This document shows, piece after piece, positions 14,019-22,158 of a stretch of DNA of 64,000 nt (position 1 is its first letter; every line of letters begins with the position of its first letter). Source of the stretch: an uncultured Bacteroidales bacterium. Lineage in GTDB: Bacteria > Bacteroidota > Bacteroidia > Bacteroidales > P3. The notes beneath the pieces are model-generated. The model saw only the letters and a program-made list of their open reading frames with translations. It was not told where the DNA came from and ran no database searches. The stretch lies in NCBI GenBank assembly GCA_900318175.1, contig ONJQ01000001.1, positions 159,872-223,871 of the forward strand. The letters run 5' to 3'. The position numbers and the translations under genes were made by a program.

Positions 14019-14168
14019 GTCCCCTGCACAGCAAAGTAGGGACATTTTTTGCACAAAATGCAGGTGTGGCGTTTTGTGGCATTTTTTTTTAAAAAAATAT
14101 AAAACACTGAACCACAATGGCAAGTTGGAATTGCACTCGCATTTAAGGCCGTTTTGGCGAAAAAAGCG
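14019..14168. other. AT-rich spacer with TGTCCC inverted repeat
   Basis: TGTCCC (14018-14023) and GGGACA (14039-14044) form an inverted repeat, followed by A/T-rich DNA. No gene is seen. It precedes the TGTAACA array. Confidence 0.35.
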
Positions 14169-14430
14169 TGTAACAGCTGTAACAACCTGTAACACGCATT
14201 ATATTTTATTGATTTATATTGAAATAAATCGAAAAATAGTCGATTAAAAGTTGTAACATTGTGTAACACGATGTAACATTTTAACAAAGATTTAAGGGAC
14301 ATTTTTTTTTAGCGCAGCCGAGAACGGCTGCCTGTTACAGGCTGTTACTGCTTCTGGTGGGATTGTTACAAACGTTAGGTGTTGTGGCTGTGGGTGTTGC
14401 AGAGGTGTTACGGGTGTTACACGTGTTACA
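14169..14430. repeat. Twelve-copy TGTAACA/TGTTACA array, origin candidate
   Basis: TGTAACA occurs at 14169, 14178, 14188, 14252, 14262 and 14272. The reverse complement TGTTACA or one-base variants occurs at 14333, 14343, 14364, 14406, 14415 and 14424. The two halves point toward each other around a palindromic element (14314-14331). In the left half the spacing is 9-10 bp, about one helical turn. An AT-rich segment (14196-14250) separates the first two triplets. This is the arrangement of iterons at an origin or of sites for a multimeric DNA-binding protein. Confidence 0.6.
14314..14331. repeat. 18-nt palindromic element
   Basis: GCAGCCGAGAACGGCTGC, at the centre of the TGTAACA/TGTTACA array. 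Confidence 0.85.
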
Positions 14431-14441
14431 CGGTTTTTGAT

Positions 14442-14477
14442 TGTCCCTTGGGGGTTTGAAAAAAATTTATATCTTTG
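14442..14477 (+). promoter_or_regulatory. Late promoter P2 (terminase operon)
   Basis: TGTCCCTTG at 14442 lies 28 bp upstream of TATCTTTG (14470-14477); CTTG at 14447 serves as a -33-like box. Confidence 0.8.
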
Positions 14478-14506
14478 CAAAGTGTAAATAATTAAAATTC
14501 AATAAT

Positions 14507-15253
14507 ATGAAAACTGAGGTCACAGATTGGCTTGAAAGAGGCGGGGATTATGGCGAGGGAGTAGAGCTGTTGAGGAAATATAGCCGGAACCGGATGCTGG
14601 TGCGCCGCTATGAGCGCAGCCAGGAGCGGTACCTTGGTGGCACCCTGCGTGCGCTGCTGGCGCGGATGGCCGGGGTACAGCCGGGAGCGGGTGGAGGGCA
14701 GCCGAGCACGGCTGCCGGGGTTGAGGGGCAGCCGAGAACGGCTGCCGGGGTGCCGGAGGTTGTGGCAGCGGCCAAGAGCCTGCTGCATGAGCTGTGGGTG
14801 GCGATGACCGAGAAGCAGGAGGAGCTGCGCGCTGTGGGCGAAGGCAACAGCGACGCTGAGGTTAAGGAGCGGAAGCGCATCATGGCTGAACGTGACCCCA
14901 TCATCAAGGACTACAATGACCTGTATGAGCTTAAGGAGGCATACTTTGAGAGCGGGGAGGTGCCGGCCGGCCTTGAGGACCTGGTGAGACGGCTGAGAGG
15001 CGAGGCCACGGAGGCCACGGCGAAGAGCCTATGGGCCGGCATGAGCGACCTGGAGCTGACCAAGGCGAGGAAGGCAAAGAAGATGCAGCTGACCCGCTGC
15101 GAGAACCAGCTGAACTACCAGTCGAACCGCCGCGAGGCCGAGCGCAAGCCGATGCCCGACGGGCCCAAGCGGCACCAGATAGAGAGCAAGCACAAGACCC
15201 TACAGGCCGAGCTGCGGGATATGGATCTGGAGATTGAGAGGAGGGGAATTTGA
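14507..15253 (+). CDS. Hypothetical protein, first gene of terminase operon
   Basis: 248 aa, helical and charged. The N-terminal 50 residues (MKTEVTDWLERGGDYGEGVELL) are followed by a low-complexity patch GQPSTAAGVEGQPRTAAGV made by two in-frame palindromic elements. A long helical domain follows (EKQEELRAVGEGNSDAEVKERKRIM ... KTLQAELRDMDLEIERRG), likely coiled coil. Bacteroidales phages often carry a protein of this type at the head of the terminase operon; role unknown. Confidence 0.65.
   Translation: MKTEVTDWLERGGDYGEGVELLRKYSRNRMLVRRYERSQERYLGGTLRALLARMAGVQPGAGGGQPSTAAGVEGQPRTAAGVPEVVAAAKSLLHELWVAMTEKQEELRAVGEGNSDAEVKERKRIMAERDPIIKDYNDLYELKEAYFESGEVPAGLEDLVRRLRGEATEATAKSLWAGMSDLELTKARKAKKMQLTRCENQLNYQSNRREAERKPMPDGPKRHQIESKHKTLQAELRDMDLEIERRGI
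14698..14745. repeat. Two 18-nt palindromic elements in coding sequence
   Basis: GCAGCCGAGCACGGCTGC (14698-14715) and GCAGCCGAGAACGGCTGC (14728-14745), 30 bp apart, both in frame and read as QPSTAA and QPRTAA. Confidence 0.85.
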
Positions 15254-15260
15254 GAACAGG

Positions 15261-15278
15261 GCAGCCGAGAACGGCTGC
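15261..15278. repeat. 18-nt palindromic element in spacer
   Basis: GCAGCCGAGAACGGCTGC in the 47-bp gap before the gene at 15301. Confidence 0.85.
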
Positions 15279-15300
15279 CGGGAATTGGGATTTGAGAAAT

Positions 15301-15801
15301 ATGGCAGAAGAGAAGACCGATAGTAATAATAACCTGCTGGAGCAGGTGAGGGAGTGCGGACGGCTGGCCATGGCGTTGGAGGATGTGGCGGTGCTGGCGG
15401 GGCTGCCGCTGTCGGAGGTTTTTGCCGACTTCGAGGCGCACGGGGAGCTGTACACGGCCTACCGGCGGGGACAGGTGGAGACGAAGATGGCGTTGCGCGG
15501 CGCGGTGCTGCGCAAGGCCAGGAGCGGCGAGCCGGGAGCCGTGGAGGAGATGAACAGATACATGCGAGAATTAGACATCATGCAATATGGAAACACAACA
15601 GAAGAGGAAGCTGGGGACGTGCCAGCCGGTGAAGGCGGGGACGCTGGAGAGCATAACGGTGGTGGATGTGAACGTGGTGAGGGAGGCACTGAGCTGCGGG
15701 AAGGTGACGAGCCTGTCGCCGGAGAGGCAGCACATGCTGAGGGCATTGCGGACGGCGTGGGGGCTGATGGAGCGGTACCCGCAGAAGCAGCAGTGCGCTA
15801 A
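15301..15801 (+). CDS. Hypothetical HTH-like protein, long overlap
   Basis: 166 aa from ATG 15301 (MAEEKTDSNNNLLEQV). Residues 15-85 are helical and may form an HTH (MALEDVAVLAGLPLSEVFADFEAHGELY), like regulators encoded before small terminases. From about residue 96 the reading frame lies over the next gene for 215 bp and becomes low-complexity (Gly/Glu/Ala), so the real product may end near 15600 and the frame may carry an indel. The start at 15250 was rejected because its N-terminus is encoded by a palindromic element. Confidence 0.5.
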   Translation: MAEEKTDSNNNLLEQVRECGRLAMALEDVAVLAGLPLSEVFADFEAHGELYTAYRRGQVETKMALRGAVLRKARSGEPGAVEEMNRYMRELDIMQYGNTTEEEAGDVPAGEGGDAGEHNGGGCERGEGGTELREGDEPVAGEAAHAEGIADGVGADGAVPAEAAVR

Positions 15802-16207
15802 CCACCTTGCAGAGCTGCTTGACATCCCCAAGAGCACGGCATGGACATACGTGGACTTTGCGCGGAAGACGTGGGGCGACCTTCAGGACGTTACCCAGTC
15901 GTTCCTGTCGGCGTATCTTAGCAACTGGCTGATGAAGATGATCAGCGATCCTGGCACGGGCGACGCTATCCGCGCCAAGTGCCTGGCCACGCTGGAGAAG
16001 CACATCTCCAACATGCCTCAGAGCGAAGTGGACCCCGAGTCGGCGGGTGCCAAACAGGTTTTCATCCAGTTCAACGTGAACGGGGTGAACTACTCCTTGC
16101 CGCAGGGCGCGCTGGAGAAACTGGGGGTCGTGGTGAAGGAAGAGATGCTTGACGCGCTGGCCGTGGAGGTGGACGCGCAACAGGCGGCGGCGATTATGGA
16201 GAGTTAA
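15587..16207 (+). CDS. Terminase small subunit-like protein
   Basis: 206 aa, just upstream of the large terminase. Residues 55-100 (WGLMERYPQKQQCANHLAELLDIPKSTAWTYVDFARK in parts) form a helix-turn-helix of the kind that recognises the packaging site. A helical middle part could oligomerise into a ring. The C-terminal beta segment QVFIQFNVNGVNY is followed by a helix. Identification rests on position and the HTH; sequence similarity is weak, as usual for small terminases. Confidence 0.65.
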   Translation: METQQKRKLGTCQPVKAGTLESITVVDVNVVREALSCGKVTSLSPERQHMLRALRTAWGLMERYPQKQQCANHLAELLDIPKSTAWTYVDFARKTWGDLQDVTQSFLSAYLSNWLMKMISDPGTGDAIRAKCLATLEKHISNMPQSEVDPESAGAKQVFIQFNVNGVNYSLPQGALEKLGVVVKEEMLDALAVEVDAQQAAAIMES

Positions 16208-16248
16208 TTTTTTCACCGGCCGAAAACGGACGGGATGTATTATGGAAT

Positions 16249-18012
16249 ATGGAAAAGATAAGTGTCAGCGGGAATATGGCGCAGCTCCCGAAGCTGCTGC
16301 TTAACGCTAAGTATATGGTGAGCGTGGAGGGGCGCGGCACCGGCAAGAGCTATGATATCGGCTTCATGATGGCGCGGATAATCCACGATATGCCGCGGAG
16401 CGTGACCACACTGACTGGCAAGAGTTACGGGCAGCTGCTGACCAGGACGCTGCCGAGCAGCCTGAAGCTGCTGAACGCGATGGGGTGGGTGAAGGATAAG
16501 ACCTATGTGATAGGCAAGAAGCCTCCGAGCGGGTTCAGGCAGCCGTATGAGGCCATCAACAAGTTCGACAACGTGATCACGTTCGTGAACGGAACGGCCT
16601 TTGCGATGGTGTCGCAAAGCGAGCCGGGTAGCGGACGCGGAGCCAACAGCGACTTCGAGATCGTCGACGAAGCCCTGCTGCTGGACCGCGAGCAATACAA
16701 CAACGAGGTGGCCCCCACGAACCGCGGCAACAATGACCGGTTCGGGAAAAAGAGCCCGAACCCCGTGCCGTACCACCACGGCTTCAAGTACTGCTCGTCG
16801 ATGCCAACGAACAAGGAGGGTCGGTGGCTGCTGGAGTATGGCGAGTATTACCAGAGGGAGCGGGGGGTGAAGCTGTTCTCCGAGTGGAACAGGATAGTGA
16901 CGCTGCAAGTGGCGTTGCTGGATGTGGTGCGGGCGTACCGCGCGGCGAAGGAGGGCGGCACGGAGGCACAGGCGGCGGAGGCTGTGGGGGAGTTCCGTGC
17001 GCAGTGGGCGGAGATAGCGCGACTGCGGCGGCGGATAGTTCCTTTCGTGAGCCGGGACGGCGTGCTGTTCACCCTGGCTAACGCTTATGATAACATTGAC
17101 ATGCTGGGGATGGACTACCTGCTGAGCAACCAGCAGAAGCTGCCTTACCTTATCTTTATGACGGAGATCATGAACATGTTCTATGATAAGGTGGAGGATT
17201 GCTTCTATGCGCTGAAGGAGGCCAAGCATGTGTACTACAACGCATACGACAACGCGCGGGTGCTGGCGGCGGCCAGCGAGCACGGGTATGCCCTGTCGAC
17301 GGAGGACTACCAGAGTTGCGAGTATGACCGCGACTGCTTGCCCACGGAACCGCTGGAGGTATGTTTCGATTGGGGCAGCTCAATCTGCCTCATGGTGGTG
17401 CACCAGGAGCGGCATTGGGATTACGTGGAGGATTGCGCGTCGGAGCAGGTGTGCCAGACGCAGATAAACGAGTTCTTTGTGAAGCCGGACAAGATGGACG
17501 GGATGATGATAACGGACTTAATCCTAAAGTTCAATAAATACTATCTTAATCACGGAAACAGAACGGTTTACTTCTATAAGGACCGTTACGGCGACCATAG
17601 GAACCCCAACGTGCGGAACAACGAAACGTTCAATGAAATGGCCATTCGGGAACTGGTGGCTGCCGGGTGGCGTGTCGTGCCGAGGATGCACCCGGGGATG
17701 GAGCCTCCGCAGAGCGACAAGTACAACCTATGGGCGCGGATATTGTCGGAGACCTCCCCTACCCTGCCGAAGTTCCGCATTAACGGCAACCGGTGCAAAT
17801 ACACCTTGATTTCGATGTACAACACCAAGGTGAAGACGGTGGACAGGGAGTTCAAGAAGGACAAGAGTTCGGAGCGTGCAAGCAGCGGAGTTCCAGCGGA
17901 AGAGGCTACTCACTTCGGAGATGCCGTCGATAAGCTGATATGGACCAAATACGGGGCAGCCATATCGACCAGGCACGGCGGCGCGGGATATGTGCGATGG
18001 AAAAAGAGTTAG
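16249..18012 (+). CDS. Terminase large subunit
   Basis: 587 aa. It powers DNA packaging and cuts the concatemer. Walker A is GRGTGKS at 28-34, Walker B FEIVDEA at 136-142 with the catalytic Glu141. The RNase-H-like nuclease has Asp374 in CFDWGSS and Asp558 in HFGDAVD near the C-terminus. Length is usual for this Bacteroidales phage type. It follows the small subunit after a 41-bp gap and is followed by a phased A-tract array, a possible packaging or replication element. Confidence 0.93.
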   Translation: MEKISVSGNMAQLPKLLLNAKYMVSVEGRGTGKSYDIGFMMARIIHDMPRSVTTLTGKSYGQLLTRTLPSSLKLLNAMGWVKDKTYVIGKKPPSGFRQPYEAINKFDNVITFVNGTAFAMVSQSEPGSGRGANSDFEIVDEALLLDREQYNNEVAPTNRGNNDRFGKKSPNPVPYHHGFKYCSSMPTNKEGRWLLEYGEYYQRERGVKLFSEWNRIVTLQVALLDVVRAYRAAKEGGTEAQAAEAVGEFRAQWAEIARLRRRIVPFVSRDGVLFTLANAYDNIDMLGMDYLLSNQQKLPYLIFMTEIMNMFYDKVEDCFYALKEAKHVYYNAYDNARVLAAASEHGYALSTEDYQSCEYDRDCLPTEPLEVCFDWGSSICLMVVHQERHWDYVEDCASEQVCQTQINEFFVKPDKMDGMMITDLILKFNKYYLNHGNRTVYFYKDRYGDHRNPNVRNNETFNEMAIRELVAAGWRVVPRMHPGMEPPQSDKYNLWARILSETSPTLPKFRINGNRCKYTLISMYNTKVKTVDREFKKDKSSERASSGVPAEEATHFGDAVDKLIWTKYGAAISTRHGGAGYVRWKKS

Positions 18013-18039
18013 TAACTATTTTCGCGCCAGTGCGAAACT

Positions 18040-18155
18040 GGCCAAAAAAAGGCCAAAAAAGGGTCAAATGAAGGCCAATATGGCCAAAAAAAGGCCAAAA
18101 AATGACCAAATAAAGGCCAATATGGCCAAATAAAGGCTAAAAAAGGGCCAAAAAA
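18040..18155. repeat. Phased GGCCAAAAAA iteron-like array
   Basis: About eleven units of 10-11 bp: GGCCAAAAAA, GGTCAAATGA, GGCCAATAT and variants. A 42-bp block occurs twice in a row. A-tracts spaced one helical turn apart would bend the DNA strongly. It lies just after the terminase gene. Candidate pac, origin or protein-wrapping site. Confidence 0.75.
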
Positions 18156-18490
18156 TCAAGCAAGGGTTTGGGCTGTGCGCCTGTGGGTGGTTTTCGGATC
18201 CGGGATTTTTCTTTTCGGGCCGGTGGCTCCTTGGGTGCTTGTTTCATCGGCGGATAGTTTTTTTTGCAGCTCGTTTCTGTTTTGGTTGAGATGAGTTTTG
18301 CTTTTGTGTTGATTTTCTATTATTTGTGTTTTTAGCAAGATTTTTCTTCTGGCTCTGGAAAAATGTGACGAACGGCGGTGCGGAGTGGGACGAATGGCGG
18401 TGCAAAATTGTCTTTCGCCGCGTTTTTTTTCGGTTTTTTGCCGATTTTCCGCCGGACGGTATCCCCTTCGGAGTGACCCGCCGCGGGTTG
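18156..18490. other. Spacer without a convincing gene
   Basis: A 60-codon minus frame exists at 18156-18338, but its composition (Lys/Asn/Thr-rich, no motif) does not support a gene. A near-repeat GACGAACGGCGGTGC / GACGAATGGCGGTGC is present at about 18367-18402. Confidence 0.4.
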
Positions 18491-18670
18491 TCAGTATTCT
18501 GTGAGGCTTATGATTGTGCGGGTCTCCTCAACGGCGATATAATCGAGCGGGTAGAGCTGGCGCAGCCGCTGCGCCTCCTTGCGGCACTGTGGCAGGGTGT
18601 CAACCATCCATGTTGTTCCGTCCCAGATGACGCGGTAGGTTGTTCGTTCTTGTATCTTCTTTTTTTTCAT
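18491..18670 (-). CDS. Small conserved-type phage protein (59 aa)
   Basis: ATG at 18670 (complement) opens a 59-codon frame: MKKKKIQERTTYRVIWDG, then TTWMVDTLPQCRKEAQRLRQL and YPLDYIAVEETRTII. Balanced composition, a WDG...W pattern and a helical LPQCRKEAQRLRQLYP make it look like a real compact alpha/beta protein. It is on the same strand as the J-domain gene and may be the last gene of that leftward island. Function unknown. Confidence 0.6.
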   Translation of the reverse strand: MKKKKIQERTTYRVIWDGTTWMVDTLPQCRKEAQRLRQLYPLDYIAVEETRTIISLTEY

Positions 18671-18707
18671 GGGTTTATATTTTTTTGTGTCACCCTTCCC
18701 GCTTCGA

Positions 18708-18796
18708 CACCCTGACGGGAGGCGAGGCGGGCGGCGTGGGGTTGTTCCTTCCCGGGTCGTTGTCCGCTCGTCGCTGCATCGTTACCCGTCAGGGTG
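18708..18796. repeat. 12-bp perfect inverted repeat, 65 bp apart
   Basis: CACCCTGACGGG (18708-18719) and CCCGTCAGGGTG (18785-18796), in the 232-bp spacer between the 59-aa gene and the J-domain gene. No gene is seen in the spacer. Could be a protein-binding pair or a long hairpin. Confidence 0.6.
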
Positions 18797-18902
18797 ACGG
18801 GGAGCGATGCTGTAACGATGTAGTAACGGTGCAGGGGTGAACGTTGCCGGGGCTATTCGTCCACGCGGCGCAGATGGAGCCCTGAGGCGGGGTGATGCTG
18901 CT

Positions 18903-20867
18903 TTATAACATGGACATAATGCCTTTGCGCAGTTGCTCGACTTGTGCGGCCCAATAGGCCAAGCCGAAACCGTCGACGGTTTCGGTTGGGTGTTTTAGCA
19001 GGTGCAGCGCGTTGGCCTTTGCGGTCTTCAGCCGGGCGGATAGGCTGACAATATCGGTGTCGGGTTCTGGCTCTGGTTCCGGCTGGGGTTCTGGTTCTGG
19101 CTCCGGCTGGGGTTCTGGTTCCGGCTGAGGTTCTGGTTCCGGTTCCGGCTGGGGTTCTGGCTCCGGCTGGGGTGCTGGTACTGGCTGGGGTGCTGCTGTA
19201 GGATCCTGGCCAAACCAGCGGCGCAGGCGGTCGACGGCTTCGGGGTCGGTGGCTTGCCACTGTTGCGCGTCCTTGTTCCAGGTTGCGCCGTGTGCCTTGA
19301 TGGCTCGACGGTTGCGGAAGGTGGTGCGGGGGTCGCCTGTAACGGCCACGCCGCCGGGGATGTCCTCCAGGGTGAGACCTTCGGCGGGTGCTGCGTCGGG
19401 GTCGGGGTCGGGGGCGGTGGTGTCGGCCTTGTTGGTCTTTTCGGCCTTGTCGGTGGTGTCGGCCTTGTTGGTCTGCTTGTGTTCCCGTTCGGCGCGCTGG
19501 CGGTCGATGTCGGCCAGTTCGGCGCGCAGGGCGGCGACGGTGTCGGCGGTTATGCCTGTTATCCGGCATCCGTCTATATCCAGCCCGCAGGAGGCAAACT
19601 TTGCCCGGCGGGATGTCTCTGCTTTGTAGTTTGTGAAATACAGCGGCGCGTAGAACTTGGCTCCGTCGTGGGTGTATGGGCCACATATACGGATGGAAAA
19701 TAACATATTGCCGCAAAGCTCTGACCAGTCGCACGGCTGCCAGTCATACGACCCTTTGCCGTTGGGGGTCTGGGTTGCAAAAATATTCTGCCCTAATGCC
19801 TTCTTTATGGCCTTCATCGTGGGGCCGTAGTTGGGGCGGAACTGTGGCGGGTTGTCCTTCTTTGTTGTGGTGATGGGGTAGATCTCCCGCATTAGGCGCA
19901 TGATCCTGTCTGAGGTGGTTAAATATTCGTATTCGTCGGTACAGTTTTTTATCTCATGTGTATAATTGAGTATGTGAAAACCGTTAGGGGTGTAGCCACA
20001 GGCCTTTACCAGGCGGAAATATTCTTGGAATGTGATAGAAAATTCGCCGGTGGTGGTCCAGTGGCTGAAGATGGCAGCGGCGGCGGCTTCCAGTTGTGCG
20101 GTGCCCTCGTCGCTGAGGGTTCGCGTCAGGTCCAGGCTCGTTATATGGTTGCCGGCTTGGCCGAAGGCCTCCCTCCATGGGGATGTTGTTGTGTCCTCGT
20201 TGTATGTGCCATAGTCACAATATGGATCGCACGAATAGAACGCCGGGATAAATAACTGCAATTCCTTGGCGGTGTCCTTCATGGCTTGGACGGTGGGCCC
20301 GTCTTCCCATGACACGGAAAATTTTTCTTTCCAACATTCGTTGGTGATCTTTACAGTAGGGTTGCAGCCGGGAAAATAGGTTTCTACCACCTTTTTTATG
20401 TTGCGTTTGGTGGCGGCGGTGTAGGCGGCTGCAGACTTTTTTTCGTTGTGTCGCTTGCTGGTGATGCTTTCCGGGATGCGCTCCAGCTTTTGAGACCATG
20501 CGCGGACGGCAGCGGCGGCGACTTCTTGCGCCTTGCGTGCGCGTTCTGCTTCCTGTGCAGCCTCTTCGCGGCGGCGTGCAGCCTCTTCGCGCTTGCGGCG
20601 TTCGTCCTCTTCGCGCTGCTGCTGCTCTTCGGCCTTCTTCCTGGCTTGGTATTGTTCCCACTGGCGGCGCATGTAGTCCGATGTGCTTTCGGCACTGGAA
20701 TATTTGCGGCCCGTGCCGGTGGTGGCCAATAGTGTAGAGTATTCGGCCATCATGGCCTTAAACTCTTCCGCGTTGCCGCCGTGGTCGGGGTGCAGGTGGT
20801 TGGCGAGTTCTCTAAATTCTTTTTTTAGCTCTTCGGCTGTGTAGCTTGATTTTTTGAAGTATTTCAT
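18903..20867 (-). CDS. J-domain polyvalent-type protein
   Basis: 654 aa. The N-terminus is a short J-domain with the HPD motif at 26-28 ([11 protein letters not shown]), predicted to stimulate the host DnaK ATPase. A charged coiled coil follows (about 65-130, [20 protein letters not shown]). A large central domain of unknown type spans about 135-440. A small domain [15 protein letters not shown] (about 530-560) resembles DUF5710. A (PEPQ/EPEP) linker of about 60 residues precedes the C-terminal helix. Such J-domain proteins occur in Bacteroidales mobile elements. It is leftward, opposite to its late-gene neighbours, with its own promoter upstream of the 151-aa gene. Confidence 0.7.
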   Translation of the reverse strand: MKYFKKSSYTAEELKKEFRELANHLHPDHGGNAEEFKAMMAEYSTLLATTGTGRKYSSAESTSDYMRRQWEQYQARKKAEEQQQREEDERRKREEAARRREEAAQEAERARKAQEVAAAAVRAWSQKLERIPESITSKRHNEKKSAAAYTAATKRNIKKVVETYFPGCNPTVKITNECWKEKFSVSWEDGPTVQAMKDTAKELQLFIPAFYSCDPYCDYGTYNEDTTTSPWREAFGQAGNHITSLDLTRTLSDEGTAQLEAAAAAIFSHWTTTGEFSITFQEYFRLVKACGYTPNGFHILNYTHEIKNCTDEYEYLTTSDRIMRLMREIYPITTTKKDNPPQFRPNYGPTMKAIKKALGQNIFATQTPNGKGSYDWQPCDWSELCGNMLFSIRICGPYTHDGAKFYAPLYFTNYKAETSRRAKFASCGLDIDGCRITGITADTVAALRAELADIDRQRAEREHKQTNKADTTDKAEKTNKADTTAPDPDPDAAPAEGLTLEDIPGGVAVTGDPRTTFRNRRAIKAHGATWNKDAQQWQATDPEAVDRLRRWFGQDPTAAPQPVPAPQPEPEPQPEPEPEPQPEPEPQPEPEPEPQPEPEPEPDTDIVSLSARLKTAKANALHLLKHPTETVDGFGLAYWAAQVEQLRKGIMSML

Positions 20868-20942
20868 TGTATTGTTGTTTTTATAATTGGGGGGTGCCGG
20901 GTCTCGCTCCCGGGCGGCCTCTTCGACTCACCCCCTTTCGGG

Positions 20943-21398
20943 CTATCGGGTCCAGAATGGTTGAATGATCCGGTATCCCCTGAAGGGTCTAACCTCGACG
21001 GCTTCAAGGTTTGCTACGGGGTGAGCGGTCTGCCAGTTGTACACTGGTAGCCACTTGGAGTTGTGCCGGGAGGGGGTCAGCCATTCGGTCAGGGTCTTAG
21101 CATAGATCCTGTTCCCGTCGCGGAACACGTACCAGCGCACGCCTTCGGGATCGGTGTAGATGCTGCCTTGCATCTGGTCGGCCATGTCGGCCAGCGCGCG
21201 CCGGTCGGTCTTGTCAAGTCCGCGCGTGTATATGTCCGTGGCCATTAGTGCCTGGATATATAAGTGTGTATAATATACTGCACCCATCATGCAACCCGTT
21301 CGGGTGTCGCATTGGATCCTGCAGCCTTCTGGCATCTGCTTTTTCGTCGCGGCCAGTGCCTGGCTGAACTTTTCGTGTGTTCTTTCGTGGTGTGTCAT
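20943..21398 (-). CDS. Hypothetical protein, first gene of leftward island
   Basis: 151 aa, starting MTHHERTHEKFSQALAATKK. Mixed alpha/beta, with GSIYTDPEGVRWYVFRDGNR and a C-terminal RGYRIIQPFW. No known domain. It lies upstream of the J-domain gene on the same strand (75-bp gap, with a GC-rich CCGGG...CCCGG hairpin) and downstream of a good minus-strand -7 element at 21457-21464. Confidence 0.65.
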   Translation of the reverse strand: MTHHERTHEKFSQALAATKKQMPEGCRIQCDTRTGCMMGAVYYTHLYIQALMATDIYTRGLDKTDRRALADMADQMQGSIYTDPEGVRWYVFRDGNRIYAKTLTEWLTPSRHNSKWLPVYNWQTAHPVANLEAVEVRPFRGYRIIQPFWTR

Positions 21399-21456
21399 TT
21401 TGTTTTTGGGTGTTTGTGGCGGGCGGTCCCGCCTGATTATTTATTGTTTTCGGCGG

Positions 21457-21464
21457 CAAAGGTA
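21457..21464 (-). promoter_or_regulatory. Promoter of leftward J-domain island
   Basis: Minus strand TACCTTTG matches TAnnTTTG; a TTG lies at the -33 position. It has no TGTCC box, so its control differs from the late promoters. Confidence 0.65.
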
Positions 21465-21805
21465 CGGCAATTTATTCGTTCCGTGCAACTGGGTGGGACA
21501 CAAAGCCGGGAGTGTGGGACGAAATGCTGTGCGCAGATCCGGCACCGGCGCGGGGTTGTGGCGGGGTGCGGCATCCGTTCACATATCACTGAGGATGACG
21601 GTGTTGTGCGCACACCGCTCGGTAGGGCATGCCCCCGAATGGGGAGTATCGAAAGGGGTGGAGTTGTTGAAAAAACGGGTTGAGGGACAGTGTGTTAGGT
21701 GTTTTGGGGCGGGTGGCTATATGTTTGAGGGCGAGTAGGTTGTGGTGTTTTATAATATTGTGTGTTTCAGTGTGTTGTGTGGTTATTTGGGGATGGGTTA
21801 GAGGG
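21465..21805. other. Spacer between divergent island and portal operon
   Basis: Several frames are open here, but none has a plausible start, composition or motif. G/T-rich on the plus strand. No gene is called. Confidence 0.4.
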
Positions 21806-21841
21806 TGTCCCTTCGGGTTTTTGGGAATGGTTGTATCTTTG
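21806..21841 (+). promoter_or_regulatory. Late promoter P3 (portal operon)
   Basis: TGTCCCTTCGGG at 21806 and TATCTTTG at 21834-21841: 28-bp spacing. The 3' half (GGGAATGGTTGTATCTTTGC) is identical to that of P4. Confidence 0.85.
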
Positions 21842-21863
21842 CAGTGTATAAAAAGGATTATTT

Positions 21864-22142
21864 ATGGCAAAGGTTAGACGAATGGACGTGCTGCGGGAGA
21901 TGGAGCTGCGGGAGGATGGCAAAGGGAACGGGGTTTACTTTTCCATCAAGTTTGTGCAGGGGAACGGCGAGTTGGTGTATTTTGCGCGGGCGCGTAGTTG
22001 CGGGCTGCGTGGCGACATGAAGCGGACGCGGAAGCGGGGTGTGATGCCGGTGGACACTGCCGGGAACGATGTTTCGCCTCACCCCTACCCTGTGGGGATA
22101 GACAATATTCTGTTGTTCAACGGGGATGATGTGGTGTTTTGA
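21864..22142 (+). CDS. Hypothetical protein, first gene of portal operon
   Basis: 92 aa, starting MAKVRRMDVLREMELREDGK. Beta-rich with a basic loop (MKRTRKRGVMPVD). It starts 22 bases after the -7 element, so the leader is very short. Possibly a small head or regulatory protein; no domain is recognised. Confidence 0.65.
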   Translation: MAKVRRMDVLREMELREDGKGNGVYFSIKFVQGNGELVYFARARSCGLRGDMKRTRKRGVMPVDTAGNDVSPHPYPVGIDNILLFNGDDVVF

Positions 22143-22158
22143 TTGAAAAGAATTAGTT

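Noticed and set aside
18156-18338. 60-codon minus-strand frame after the A-tract array
   Set aside because: Lys/Thr/Asn-rich without motif, and no promoter is evident; kept only as a remote possibility for an extra gene of the leftward island.
18326-18715. 129-codon plus-strand frame
   Set aside because: Phe-rich translation and antisense to the better 59-aa minus gene.
21289-21738. 149-codon plus-strand frame
   Set aside because: Antisense to the 151-aa gene in part, no promoter, odd composition (Cys/Gly/Arg-rich).
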